A program made the translations under genes and the position numbers. From assembly GCF_003626535.1 (NCBI RefSeq), contig NZ_RBAL01000018.1, positions 62,001-126,000 on the forward strand: 64,000 bases of DNA, in the 5' to 3' direction. This document shows, piece after piece, positions 54,501 through 64,000 of the stretch. The notes beneath the pieces are model-generated. The model was not told where the DNA came from and made no database searches. It was given only the letters and a program-made list of their open reading frames with translations. Position 1 is the stretch's first letter. Each line of letters opens with the position of its first letter. This DNA is from Streptomyces hoynatensis. Lineage in GTDB: Bacteria; Actinomycetota; Actinomycetes; Streptomycetales; Streptomycetaceae.

Positions 54501-55284
54501 TGCCTTCACCTCCGTCCTTGCGCGCCCGCCGGCGCGACACCGCGTTGTCCGCGGCGCCGGTGATGGCGGCGATGATTTCCTCGCCCGAGGTGTCCTCGAC
54601 CCGGAAGAGGCCGTTGTTGCGGCCGAGGCGCAGCACGGCGACCTCGTCGGCGACGGCCCGCACGTCGGCGATGTTGTGACTGATGAGGACGACCCCGAGG
54701 CCGCGCTCGCGCAGCCGCTCCACCAGGTCGAGGACCTGGGCGGTCTGCTCGACGCCCAGGGCCGCCGTGGGCTCGTCGAGGATGACGACCTCGGGCGAGC
54801 CGACGAGGGCGCGGGCGATGGCCACCACCTGGCGCTGGCCGCCGGAGAGGGAGGCGACCGGGATGCGGACGCTGGGGATGCGGATGGACAGGGTGTCCAG
54901 CAACTCCAGGGCCTGGCGCTCCATCTGCACCTGGTCGAGGACGGAACGGCGGCGCAGCTCGCGGCCGAGGAAGAGATTGGCGACCACGTCGAGGTTGTCG
55001 CACAGCGCCAGGTCCTGGTAGACGGTGGCGATGCCGAGTTCCTGGGCGTCGTGCGGCTTGGCTATGCGCACGACCTCGCCCTTCCAGGAGATCGTGCCCG
55101 AGTCGATCGGGTGCACGCCGGCGATGGTCTTGATGAGGGTGGACTTTCCGGCTCCGTTGTCGCCCACGAGGGCGGTCACTTCGCCGGGGCGGATCTCCAG
55201 GTCGACGTCGGTGAGCGCCTGGACGGCACCGAACCGTTTGGAGACTCCGCTCAGCGCCAGAACGGGCGCGGCGGTGGCGGTCAT
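54493..55284 (-). CDS. xylG: Sugar ABC importer ATPase XylG
   Basis: A 263-residue single-domain ATPase: Walker A GDNGAGKSTLIKTIAGV, signature LSGGQRQVVAIARAL, Walker B VVILDEPTAALGV, and the switch His in LISHNIAD. Classical XylG/RbsA has two nucleotide-binding domains; here there is only one, as in other actinobacterial CUT2 systems. It lies 180 bp after xylF with a stem-loop between. Confidence 0.92.
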   Translation of the reverse strand: MTATAAPVLALSGVSKRFGAVQALTDVDLEIRPGEVTALVGDNGAGKSTLIKTIAGVHPIDSGTISWKGEVVRIAKPHDAQELGIATVYQDLALCDNLDVVANLFLGRELRRRSVLDQVQMERQALELLDTLSIRIPSVRIPVASLSGGQRQVVAIARALVGSPEVVILDEPTAALGVEQTAQVLDLVERLRERGLGVVLISHNIADVRAVADEVAVLRLGRNNGLFRVEDTSGEEIIAAITGAADNAVSRRRARKDGGEGNE

Positions 55285-55391
55285 TGCTGGGGTCAGCTCC
55301 TTGAACAGCGTGGGGGTCCGACGGCCCCGCGCGGCCCGTGACGGAGGGCCGCGGACGGCGGGGTGCCGAGGCGGGTCACCGGCGGGCCAGT

Positions 55392-55430
55392 GCCCCGCCC
55401 CGCGGGTCGGGGACCCGGCTGGGGCGGGGC
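55392..55430 (-). other. Two-tier hairpin between xylF and xylG
   Basis: An outer 10-bp stem (GCCCCGCCCC / GGGGCGGGGC) encloses an inner 6-bp stem (CGGGTC-GGG-GACCCG) with small bulges. Stable intercistronic hairpins after binding-protein genes often cut read-through or protect the upstream mRNA, raising binding protein over transporter. Confidence 0.7.
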
Positions 55431-55464
55431 GGGGAGGCCGAAAGGGCCGGTGCGGCCCGGCGGA

Positions 55465-56577
55465 TCAGCCGATGCCGGCTTCCTGGCAGGCGGCGGCGTA
55501 GTCGCCGGTGCAGATCTCCTCCGGCGTGTGGAAGCCGTCGGCGACCACGGTGTCGTTGATGTTGTCGACGGTGACCGCGACGGGGTCGAACAGGCGGGCC
55601 GGGATGTCCTCGTCCGTCGGGCTGTCGACGGTGCTGGTGGCCAGGTCGCCGGTGTCGTCGCCCTCAAGCACCCGGTAGGTCAGCTCGGCCGTGGTCTCGG
55701 CCTCCTGCCGCAGTGCCTTGTAGATGGTGAAGGTCTGGTCGCCGGCGAGGATGCTCTGCAGGCCCGCGACCTCCGCGTCCTGGCCGCCGACCGGGACGTC
55801 GGTGATGCCGGCGGAGTGCAGGGCGGTGATCACACCGGCCGCCATGCCGTCGTTGGCGACGTAGACCGCGTCGAAGCCCGGGTCGTTTCCGTTGCCGAGG
55901 GACTCGATGGCGCCGGTCATCTTCTCGTTGGCCAGCGCGGCGTCCCAGCCGTCGATGTCCTGCTCGTAGACGACGTCGACGGTGTCGTCCAGGACGGAGT
56001 GCGCGCCCTGCTTGAAGTCCCCGGAGTTGGGGTCGGTGGGCGAGCCGTTGATCATGACGACGCGGGCGCCCTCGGCCTGGTCGCCGAGGCTGTCGAGCAG
56101 GGTCTGCGCCTGCAGCTCGCCGACCTTCACGTTGTCGTAGGACACGTAGCCGGCGATGGGGCCCTGGGCCAGCCGGTCGTAGGCGATCACCGGCACGTCC
56201 TCGGCCTGGGCGTCCTCCACCCAGGAGGCGGTGGCCGAGGCGTCCACCGCGTCGAGGATGATCGCGTCCACGCCCTCGGTCAGCAGGGCGTCGAACTGCT
56301 GCTTCTGGGTGTTCGTGTCCTGGTCGGCGTTCGAGTACTTGATATCGCAGTCAGGGCACAGCTCTTTGATCTTGTCCTCGATGTAGGGCCGGTCGAAGGA
56401 CTCGTAACGCGCGGTGGCGTTCTCCGGGAGGAGCAGGCCGATGGTGTAGCCGCCTCCGCCCCCTCCGTCGTTGTCCTTGTCATCGTCTCCGCCTCCGGCC
56501 TCGCCGCAGGCGGCCAAGGCGGCGGCCATCGCTATGGACGTGGCTCCGATCGCGACGAATCGCATGTACTGACGCAT
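55465..56577 (-). CDS. xylF: Xylose-type sugar-binding lipoprotein XylF
   Basis: A 370-residue periplasmic-binding-fold protein. The signal peptide ends in lipobox LAAC (Cys at about residue 24), followed by an Asp/Gly-rich linker. The PBP domain has YTIGLLLPENATARYESFDRP, DAIILDAVDASA, VIAYDRLAQG and AVYVANDGMAAGV, as in XylF. The start ATG 56577 follows GGGAGG. It feeds XylGH and lies under a promoter region shared with no other gene. Confidence 0.93.
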   Translation of the reverse strand: MRQYMRFVAIGATSIAMAAALAACGEAGGGDDDKDNDGGGGGGYTIGLLLPENATARYESFDRPYIEDKIKELCPDCDIKYSNADQDTNTQKQQFDALLTEGVDAIILDAVDASATASWVEDAQAEDVPVIAYDRLAQGPIAGYVSYDNVKVGELQAQTLLDSLGDQAEGARVVMINGSPTDPNSGDFKQGAHSVLDDTVDVVYEQDIDGWDAALANEKMTGAIESLGNGNDPGFDAVYVANDGMAAGVITALHSAGITDVPVGGQDAEVAGLQSILAGDQTFTIYKALRQEAETTAELTYRVLEGDDTGDLATSTVDSPTDEDIPARLFDPVAVTVDNINDTVVADGFHTPEEICTGDYAAACQEAGIG

Positions 56578-56794
56578 TGTCGGCTCAGCCTCCCTCTGGG
56601 GCCGCCACTTCGCGGCCGTGGGTCGGCTGAGAGCTAACTCCTCGGTAACCCTTGTCGTCAAGACTTAAAGCAAGTGTCAACCGAACCGATACCTTGCGAA
56701 GCTCGGCCCCCTCTGGCCACATCGCCGGTTTCCTAGGGAAATGAACCCCCCGGTGCGGGTCTGCCCATGAAGGATTTGTTTGAAATGTGTTCGT
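56578..56794 (-). promoter_or_regulatory. Upstream control region of xylFGH
   Basis: On the minus strand two TTGAC hexamers, TTGACA (56680-56675) and TTGACG (56661-56656), lie 19 bp apart in AT-richer DNA, with CTTG-TCGT-CAAG at 56651-56662. TTGACG plus TTAGCT (56637-56632) is a possible promoter. This is the likely target of the adjacent Rok7B7; exact binding bases cannot be fixed by eye. Confidence 0.5.
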
Positions 56795-57985
56795 TTACTT
56801 CTTGGCGGCGGGTGCCGAGGGCCCGAGAAGCATGCCCTCGCCCATCTCGCGCAGCACCAGGGCCAGCGCGCCGAGCACCTCGGCCCGCCCGCCGAGCGCG
56901 CCGGGGACCAGGGTGAGCTGCCTGGCGGCGCTGGGGATGGCGTAGCGGCCGACCGAGTCGCGGATCGGGCCGAGCGCGATGTCCCCGGCCTCGGCCAGGT
57001 CGCCGCCCAGCACGATCCGGCTGGGGTTGAGCAGGTTGCACAGCTGGGCCACGCCGGTGCCGATGTGCCGCCCGATGTCGGCGATCACCCTGCGGCAGCC
57101 GGGGTCGCCCTCCCTGGCCAGCTGGACGACCCGGTGCATGGTGAGGTCGGGGCCGTGGCTGGCGTGCAGCAGCGGCAGGACGTGCCTGGCCGCGGTGAAG
57201 GTCTCCAGGCAGCCGCGGTTGCCGCAGCGGCAGACCGGGCCCGACTCGTCCAGCGTGATGTGGCCTATCTCGCCGGCCGTGCCGCCGGGGCCGCGGTAGA
57301 TCTGGCCGTTGATCACCAGGCCCGCGCCGACGCCGCTGGCGACCTTGATGTACGCCAGGTCGCGCGAGCCGCGGCCGCTGCCCCAGACCAGCTCGCCGAG
57401 GGCGCCGAGGTTCGCGTCGTTGTCCACGTGGACCCGGACGCCGGTCCTGGCCTCCAGCTCCTGGCGCGGGTTGGTCCCGCGCCAGCCGGGCAGGATCGCG
57501 GTGGAGCCCAGGGCCCCCGAGGCCACGTCGATCGGCCCCGGCACGCCGAGCCCGATGCCGATGATCTTGGCCCGTTCCACGCCCGCCATCGCCAGCAGCC
57601 TGCCGACCAGCTTCTCGGCCCGGTCGAAGCCCTGGTCGGCCGAGGCGTCCACGTCGAAGGGCTCCGCCTCCTCGGCGAGCACCTGGTGGGCGAGGTTGCC
57701 CACCGCGACCCGCAGGTGCGAGTGGCCGAAGTCCACCCCGACCACGATGCCCGCGTCACTGGAGAGCGAGACGCTGCGGGCCCGGCGCCCGCTGGCCGAG
57801 GTGGTGCGCACCTCGACGGTGCCAAGTTCCTTCAACTCCCGAACGATATTGGAGACCGTGGCGGCGGAGAGGCCGGTGGTCCGCGCGATGTCCGCCTGCG
57901 TCAAGGAACCCGCCGCCCGCACGGCCCGCACCACCCGCTCCAGGTTGGCGCGGTGCAGCGAGGACTGCGATCCCGGAGTATCCAC
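56795..57985 (-). CDS. rok7B7: ROK-family regulator Rok7B7
   Basis: A 396-residue ROK repressor/kinase-like regulator. The N-terminal HTH (about 18-70) has GSLTQADIARTTGLSAATVSNIV in part. The ROK domain has DFGHSHLRVAVG, GVPGPID, the GTAGEIGH loop and the zinc-binding CRCGNRGCLE. In S. coelicolor Rok7B7 (SCO6008) controls xylFGH and pleiotropically affects development and antibiotics. Position and order here match. It likely responds to xylose-related signals. Confidence 0.93.
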   Translation of the reverse strand: MDTPGSQSSLHRANLERVVRAVRAAGSLTQADIARTTGLSAATVSNIVRELKELGTVEVRTTSASGRRARSVSLSSDAGIVVGVDFGHSHLRVAVGNLAHQVLAEEAEPFDVDASADQGFDRAEKLVGRLLAMAGVERAKIIGIGLGVPGPIDVASGALGSTAILPGWRGTNPRQELEARTGVRVHVDNDANLGALGELVWGSGRGSRDLAYIKVASGVGAGLVINGQIYRGPGGTAGEIGHITLDESGPVCRCGNRGCLETFTAARHVLPLLHASHGPDLTMHRVVQLAREGDPGCRRVIADIGRHIGTGVAQLCNLLNPSRIVLGGDLAEAGDIALGPIRDSVGRYAIPSAARQLTLVPGALGGRAEVLGALALVLREMGEGMLLGPSAPAAKK

Positions 57986-58011
57986 GGCTCACTCCACTTC
58001 CGCCTCTCGGG

Positions 58012-58035
58012 GGCGGGCTCCCCTGGGAGCCCGCC
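58012..58035 (-). terminator. Hairpin between ngcG and rok7B7
   Basis: An 11-bp inverted repeat (GGCGGGCTCCC / GGGAGCCCGCC) with a CT centre lies 110 bp past the ngcG stop and 27 bp before the rok7B7 start. It may terminate ngcEFG or sit in the rok7B7 leader. Confidence 0.55.
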
Positions 58036-58144
58036 GGCCGCCCCGACAGCGGTAGGAAGGAGACGGCGCCGCGCCCACTATATGAACTCAGGACCGGATG
58101 TGGGGGAACGGAGAGGAAACCGCAGCGGCCACCGCGGGGGCGCG

Positions 58145-59017
58145 CTACCGTATCGCCCCCGCCGTCAGGCCGCTCTGCACCTGCCGCTGGAAGGCCACGT
58201 AGACCACCAGAACCGGCAGCATGGCCAGGGTCACCCCGGCGTACAGGGCGCCCCAGTCCCCCTCGTAACTCTGCCTGATCATCAGGGCCGCCAGGCCCTG
58301 GGGCAGCACGGCGTCGTCGGCGTCCTCGACGTTGAGCACCCGGGGCAGGACGAACTGGTTCCACTGGCCGAGAAAGTTGAAGATCCCGATGCTGATCAGC
58401 CCGGGCCTCGCCATCGGCATCATGATCTGGAAGAACGTTCGCGTGTGGGAAGCACCGTCGAGGGTGGCGGCCTCCTGCACCCCGGTGGGCAGGGTGCGGA
58501 AGAAGGACACGAGGAAGAAGACGGTGAACGGCAGCGAGTAGGCGATGTAGACCAGGATCAGGCCCTGCCTGGTGTTCAGCAGCCCGAAGTTGTCGAGCAC
58601 GAAGAACAGCGGCACCAGCGCCAGGAAGATCGGGAACATCATCCCGCCGACGAACAGCAGGTGGATCAGCCGGTTCCCGCGGAAGGAGAACCGCGCCAGC
58701 ACGTAGGCCGCCATCGAGCCGAAGAGCATCGTGCCGGTGAGCGAACCGGCCAGGATGATCAGCGAGTTCAGGGTGTAACGGCCGAGGTCCGCGGACCTCC
58801 ACGCGTGGCTGAAGTTGCTCAGGTGCAGTTCGCCTGGCAAGCCGAAGGGGTGGGCGACGATGTCGGCGTGCGCCCTGAAGCTGGAGACCACCACCCACAG
58901 CAGCGGCCCGGCGGCCAGCACCGTCCACAGGACCAGGAAGGAGTGGGCGAAGACGTTGAGCACGCCGCCGCTGGTGGCGCGCCGCCTGGTGTCCCCGTCG
59001 GACCGGGTGACGCTCAT
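58145..59017 (-). CDS. ngcG: Carbohydrate ABC permease NgcG-like
   Basis: A 290-residue MalG-type permease with six helices and the EAA loop at EAATLDGASHTRTFFQIMMP. It starts at ATG 59017, 14 bp past the ngcF stop, in one operon with ngcE and ngcF. The system imports N-acetylglucosamine or chitobiose by homology to SCO6005-SCO6007; the ATPase is expected to be shared MsiK encoded elsewhere. Confidence 0.88.
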   Translation of the reverse strand: MSVTRSDGDTRRRATSGGVLNVFAHSFLVLWTVLAAGPLLWVVVSSFRAHADIVAHPFGLPGELHLSNFSHAWRSADLGRYTLNSLIILAGSLTGTMLFGSMAAYVLARFSFRGNRLIHLLFVGGMMFPIFLALVPLFFVLDNFGLLNTRQGLILVYIAYSLPFTVFFLVSFFRTLPTGVQEAATLDGASHTRTFFQIMMPMARPGLISIGIFNFLGQWNQFVLPRVLNVEDADDAVLPQGLAALMIRQSYEGDWGALYAGVTLAMLPVLVVYVAFQRQVQSGLTAGAIR

Positions 59018-59031
59018 CGGTGTCCTTCTCC

Positions 59032-60093
59032 TCACATCTCGATCCGGTCGCGCCGGCCGAGCAGCAGCATGATCAGGGCGAAGACCAGGGTGACGAGGAA
59101 GAGCGCCACGCCGATGGCCGTGGCGTAGCCGGCCTGGGCCTCCTGGAACGCCTTCTTGTAGAGGTAGCTGGGCACCACGTCCATGCCGTGCTCCGGCACC
59201 ATGATGTTCACGAGTGCGAAGCCGTCGAGGCCTTGGATGCCCATGTAGATCCAGCCGGTCCTGATGGTGTCCCAGGTGAGCGGGAAGGTCAGCCGGGAGA
59301 ACATCTGCCAGCGGCCGGCCCCGTCGAGCAGCGAAGCCTCGTAGATCTGGGTGGGGATGGCGCTCATCGCCGCGGAGAACAGCACCACGTAGAAGCCGAC
59401 GAAGGACCAGCACAGCACGGCGAGCACGCACCAGCGGGCCAGGTCGCCGCCGAGCCAGTCCTCCTGCTTCCAGGAGTCGAGCCCGACCGCGCCCAGGGTC
59501 TCGTTGACGATCCCGCCGTGCGGGCTGTAAATCCGGCCCCACATCACCGCGATCACCGCGATGGAGAGCACCTGCGGGAAAAAGTAGACGATCTTGTAGA
59601 CGTTCGCCCCGCGGATGCCGGAGACCGGCTCGCTCCTGCGGTGCCTGCCGCCTGCGGTGAGCATGAAGGCGAAGAAGAGGCCGAGCGCCAGGGTGATGAG
59701 TGGGCCGAGCACGAGCAGCAGCACGCTGTTGCCCATCGCGTCCCAGAACTTCTCGTCGTGCCACATGCGTTCGTAATTGTCGAAGCCGGTGAACGAGAAT
59801 TCGCTGTCGAATCCCGACCAGTCGGTCATCGAGTAGTAGAACGCCTGCAGGAAGGGCGAGATCACGAAGACCAGGTAGATCAGCACCGGCGGGACGAGGA
59901 ACCAGACGATGAAACGGTGCTGGTCCAGCTTGCGGTACCGCCGGTCGTAGCGCACCCGGTCGGGGGTGAGCCGGGGCGGCAGGAAGAACGCCGCCGTGAA
60001 CAGGGCGCGTTCGCGCCAGGTGAGCCGGTCCCTCGCCGGGACGGCGCCGCTCCCCGCCGCCGTGCTCTCGCGTTCCGTTGTCGTGGTTGCCAT
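59032..60093 (-). CDS. ngcF: Carbohydrate ABC permease NgcF-like
   Basis: A 353-residue MalF-type permease. A hydrophilic N-terminus of about 60 residues precedes six helices; the EAA loop is YEASLLDGAGRWQMFSRLTFP. It lies 40 bp after ngcE. An unusual long N-terminal tail with TERESTAAGSG is likely cytoplasmic. Confidence 0.88.
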   Translation of the reverse strand: MATTTTERESTAAGSGAVPARDRLTWRERALFTAAFFLPPRLTPDRVRYDRRYRKLDQHRFIVWFLVPPVLIYLVFVISPFLQAFYYSMTDWSGFDSEFSFTGFDNYERMWHDEKFWDAMGNSVLLLVLGPLITLALGLFFAFMLTAGGRHRRSEPVSGIRGANVYKIVYFFPQVLSIAVIAVMWGRIYSPHGGIVNETLGAVGLDSWKQEDWLGGDLARWCVLAVLCWSFVGFYVVLFSAAMSAIPTQIYEASLLDGAGRWQMFSRLTFPLTWDTIRTGWIYMGIQGLDGFALVNIMVPEHGMDVVPSYLYKKAFQEAQAGYATAIGVALFLVTLVFALIMLLLGRRDRIEM

Positions 60094-60133
60094 GCCGCCC
60101 CTCGGCCTCAGCCCCTCCGCTTCGCCGGCGTCC

Positions 60134-61552
60134 TCAGACGTGCCTGGTCTTCAGGATCGAGTCGTCCTGCGCCACGGTGTCCGCGGCGTTCTGGCAGCGG
60201 GTGATCGCCTCGTCGGGCTCGATGTTCCCCGCCATCATGTCGGCGATGGCGCCGCCGATGTCCTCGTTGTTGAGCGTGGAGTACCAGTCCTGAATCCGCG
60301 GCAGCACGAGGTTGTCGCCGGCCGCCTCGAAGGTCTCCTTGGCGCTGGTCAGCCCGGGGCCGAGCTCCAGGTCGTCGGCGGCGCCCCGGACGCAGGTGAG
60401 CGAGGAGGTCAGCTTGGTGAAGTTCGAGGCCGACTCCTTGCCCAGCATGATGCGCAGGAACTCCAGGCCGCCGGCGGCGTTGGAGGCGTCCGCGGGGATG
60501 AAGAAGGGCGCGCTGCCCGAGGCCCAGAGCGTGCCGAACGGCATGGCGTCCGAGGAGTCGAGGCCGGTGGGCGCGCCGACGGCCATCCGGAAGTCCTCGG
60601 GGGTGTTGGCCTTGGACTCGTTCTCCACCCAGGAGCCGTTCGGGATGAACAGGGCGTGGTACTGGTTCCACTCGTCCTGCGAGTCCTCGTGGCTCATCCC
60701 GGGGCTGCCTTCCAGGATGTAACCGCGGGCGGTGAGTTCGTAGTACGCCTCGAAGACGGCCTTGACGGCGTCGTGGCGCCAGGCGTTGGGCTCCAGGTTG
60801 TCGATGGCCGCCAGGACCTCGGGGCCGCCCACCTTGGCGATCATCGGGTACATCGTGAAGTTGAAGTAGTAGGGGTACTGCCCCGCGTAGGTCCAGCCCG
60901 CCATGCCCTCGCGCTTGGCGGCCTCGCAGACGGCGAGCATCTCGTCCCAGGTCTGCGGATACTCCGCGCCGATGCGCTCCAGGGCGGTGCGGGAGTACCA
61001 CTGGCCGTAGATGGTGAACGCGTAGTTGAGCTGGTAGACCTCCTGACCGCCGTACTGGCCCATCTCGACGATGGTCGGCATCAGGGTGTCGCGGACCTTC
61101 GTGTTCGGGTCGTCGAGCGAGGGCGCGTCGAGCAACTCGGTGAGGTCGTAGACCTGTTCGTCGTGGATCAGGGCGGCGATCTCCATGGCGTGGGCGCCGT
61201 CGTTGTCGATGACGTCCGGCGGGCTGCCCTGGACCAGCCGGGGCTGCAGCTGGCTGCTGATCTCCTGGGTCTTGGTGTGGTCGACCGAGCCGTAGCTCTG
61301 CTCGTAGATGGCCTCGGCGTCCTTCGCGTACTGGTCGCCGAAACCACCGTCGAATATGACGACTTCGAGCTCGCTGTCGGTGACGCCGAACGGGTTGTCG
61401 GCCGAGGTCTCACCCCGCTCCTCGGGCTCGTTGTCGCTCCCACCACCGCTGGCGCAGGCGGAGAGAGCGCCGAGCGCGGGAACGGTGACCAGCCCCGCTG
61501 CTGCCGATCTCCTCAGCAGCGTGCGGCGGTTGAGGTACGGACGGGAAGTCAT
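60134..61552 (-). CDS. ngcE: Chitooligosaccharide/GlcNAc-binding lipoprotein NgcE
   Basis: A 472-residue binding protein. The N-terminus has RRTLLRRSAAAGLV (a Tat-like twin arginine) and lipobox LSAC, so it is probably a Tat-exported lipoprotein. The mature part has DGGFGDQYAKDAEAIYEQ, VIDNDGAHAMEIAALIHD and FIPADASNAAGG of SBP family 1. In S. coelicolor NgcE (SCO6005) binds N,N'-diacetylchitobiose. A DasR site lies 54 bp upstream of the start. ATG 61552 is chosen because the signal peptide begins there. Confidence 0.92.
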   Translation of the reverse strand: MTSRPYLNRRTLLRRSAAAGLVTVPALGALSACASGGGSDNEPEERGETSADNPFGVTDSELEVVIFDGGFGDQYAKDAEAIYEQSYGSVDHTKTQEISSQLQPRLVQGSPPDVIDNDGAHAMEIAALIHDEQVYDLTELLDAPSLDDPNTKVRDTLMPTIVEMGQYGGQEVYQLNYAFTIYGQWYSRTALERIGAEYPQTWDEMLAVCEAAKREGMAGWTYAGQYPYYFNFTMYPMIAKVGGPEVLAAIDNLEPNAWRHDAVKAVFEAYYELTARGYILEGSPGMSHEDSQDEWNQYHALFIPNGSWVENESKANTPEDFRMAVGAPTGLDSSDAMPFGTLWASGSAPFFIPADASNAAGGLEFLRIMLGKESASNFTKLTSSLTCVRGAADDLELGPGLTSAKETFEAAGDNLVLPRIQDWYSTLNNEDIGGAIADMMAGNIEPDEAITRCQNAADTVAQDDSILKTRHV

Positions 61553-61605
61553 GTGCGCGTCCTCGCCTTCGTCAACGATCAGACGGCCGGGCCGACCGGA
61601 TTCCG

Positions 61606-61621
61606 ACAGGTATAGTCCACT
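61606..61621 (-). promoter_or_regulatory. DasR-responsive element (dre) of ngcEFG
   Basis: On the minus strand AGTGGACTATACCTGT matches the 16-bp dre consensus AGTGGTCTAGACCACT at 12 positions. It lies 54 bp upstream of ngcE and overlaps a possible -10 TATACC. DasR, the GntR-type GlcNAc regulator, would repress here until glucosamine-6-phosphate rises. Confidence 0.75.
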
Positions 61622-61693
61622 TGCCTCGGCCGGGGAAGATCGCGCGCAGCGTAGCCCGCAGGATTTTCCTAGTTGAGATCTCCCGCACACACG

Positions 61694-61735
61694 AGCGCGG
61701 GCCGCCCACCTCGGCAAAAGGGGGCGGCCCGCGCT
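61694..61735. terminator. Terminator between acnA and ngcE
   Basis: A perfect 14-bp stem (AGCGCGGGCCGCCC / GGGCGGCCCGCGCT) with a 14-base loop is followed by TTTT on the plus strand. It lies 71 bp past the acnA stop and serves as its terminator on the minus strand. Confidence 0.85.
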
Positions 61736-61805
61736 TTTGTGCGTCAAGGCCCTTATGGCGCAGAGGAGTTCATAGGTGCACTCCCGTCACATGCGGAACA
61801 GAGCG

Positions 61806-64000
<2,195 letters not shown>

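Overview
The window is a high-GC actinobacterial chromosome segment, almost certainly from a Streptomyces. The evidence is GC-rich codons throughout, a whiI orthologue, a DasR-type dre site at an NgcE-type transporter, CebR-type palindromes at a cellulose-active LPMO gene, tandem XRE/DUF397 genes, and a right half whose gene order (hemE, DUF3000, whiI, rnd, fadA, fadB, dxs, xylHGF, rok7B7, ngc transporter, aconitase) matches from memory the S. coelicolor SCO6045 to SCO5999 interval. No rRNA, tRNA, CRISPR array or intact insertion sequence was seen.

Left part (1-20.3 kb), mostly accessory. It opens in the 3' end of treY, followed by a DesK/NarL-like two-component pair divergent from an ABC-2 exporter. 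Next come a CebR-controlled AA10 LPMO with a CBM2, and a second complete copy of its promoter, operator and start region that now leads only into a 44-codon orphan ORF. After a repeat-rich desert there is an FHA-wHTH gene divergent from a small unknown protein and a KAP P-loop NTPase fused to a receiver domain. Then come a phosphoesterase, a lipoprotein, an acetyltransferase, a Ser/Thr kinase with a PQQ sensor domain, and a pectin operon (pectinesterase plus pectate lyase, each with a near-identical CBM13). That operon has a clear promoter, a 27-bp palindromic operator and a terminator.

Middle (20.4-35.3 kb). It holds a GNAT gene, treZ with an unusual glycine-rich insertion (20 kb from treY), a DUF1707 protein, a Zn-Cys protein with a tiny coiled-coil gene, an XRE regulator with two DUF397 genes, LysE and LacI genes, murC-msrB, a stress-like protein, a RibD-like reductase divergent from zapE, and a small ABC transporter.

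Right part (35.5-64 kb), conserved core. A DUF692 (MNIO) enzyme, a DUF2063-like partner and a membrane protein with an eight-cysteine Gly/Cys tail form a compact cassette that resembles a peptide-modifying metal-oxidase system. It lies next to the coproporphyrin-dependent heme genes hemE-cgoX-hemQ. Then follow DUF3000, a Tat-exported bicovalent flavin oxidase, whiI, an RNase D-like gene with a leaderless promoter, the fadAB beta-oxidation operon with a NYN-domain gene, a VOC protein, dxs, the xylFGH sugar importer with rok7B7, ngcEFG under a DasR site, and the aconitase gene, which runs off the right edge.

Several carbohydrate regulons meet here: CebR for cellulose, an unidentified pectin repressor, Rok7B7 for xylose and DasR for chitooligosaccharides. 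The best candidates for undescribed biology are the MNIO/Cys-tail cassette, the KAP-receiver/FHA locus, and the orphan CebR promoter.
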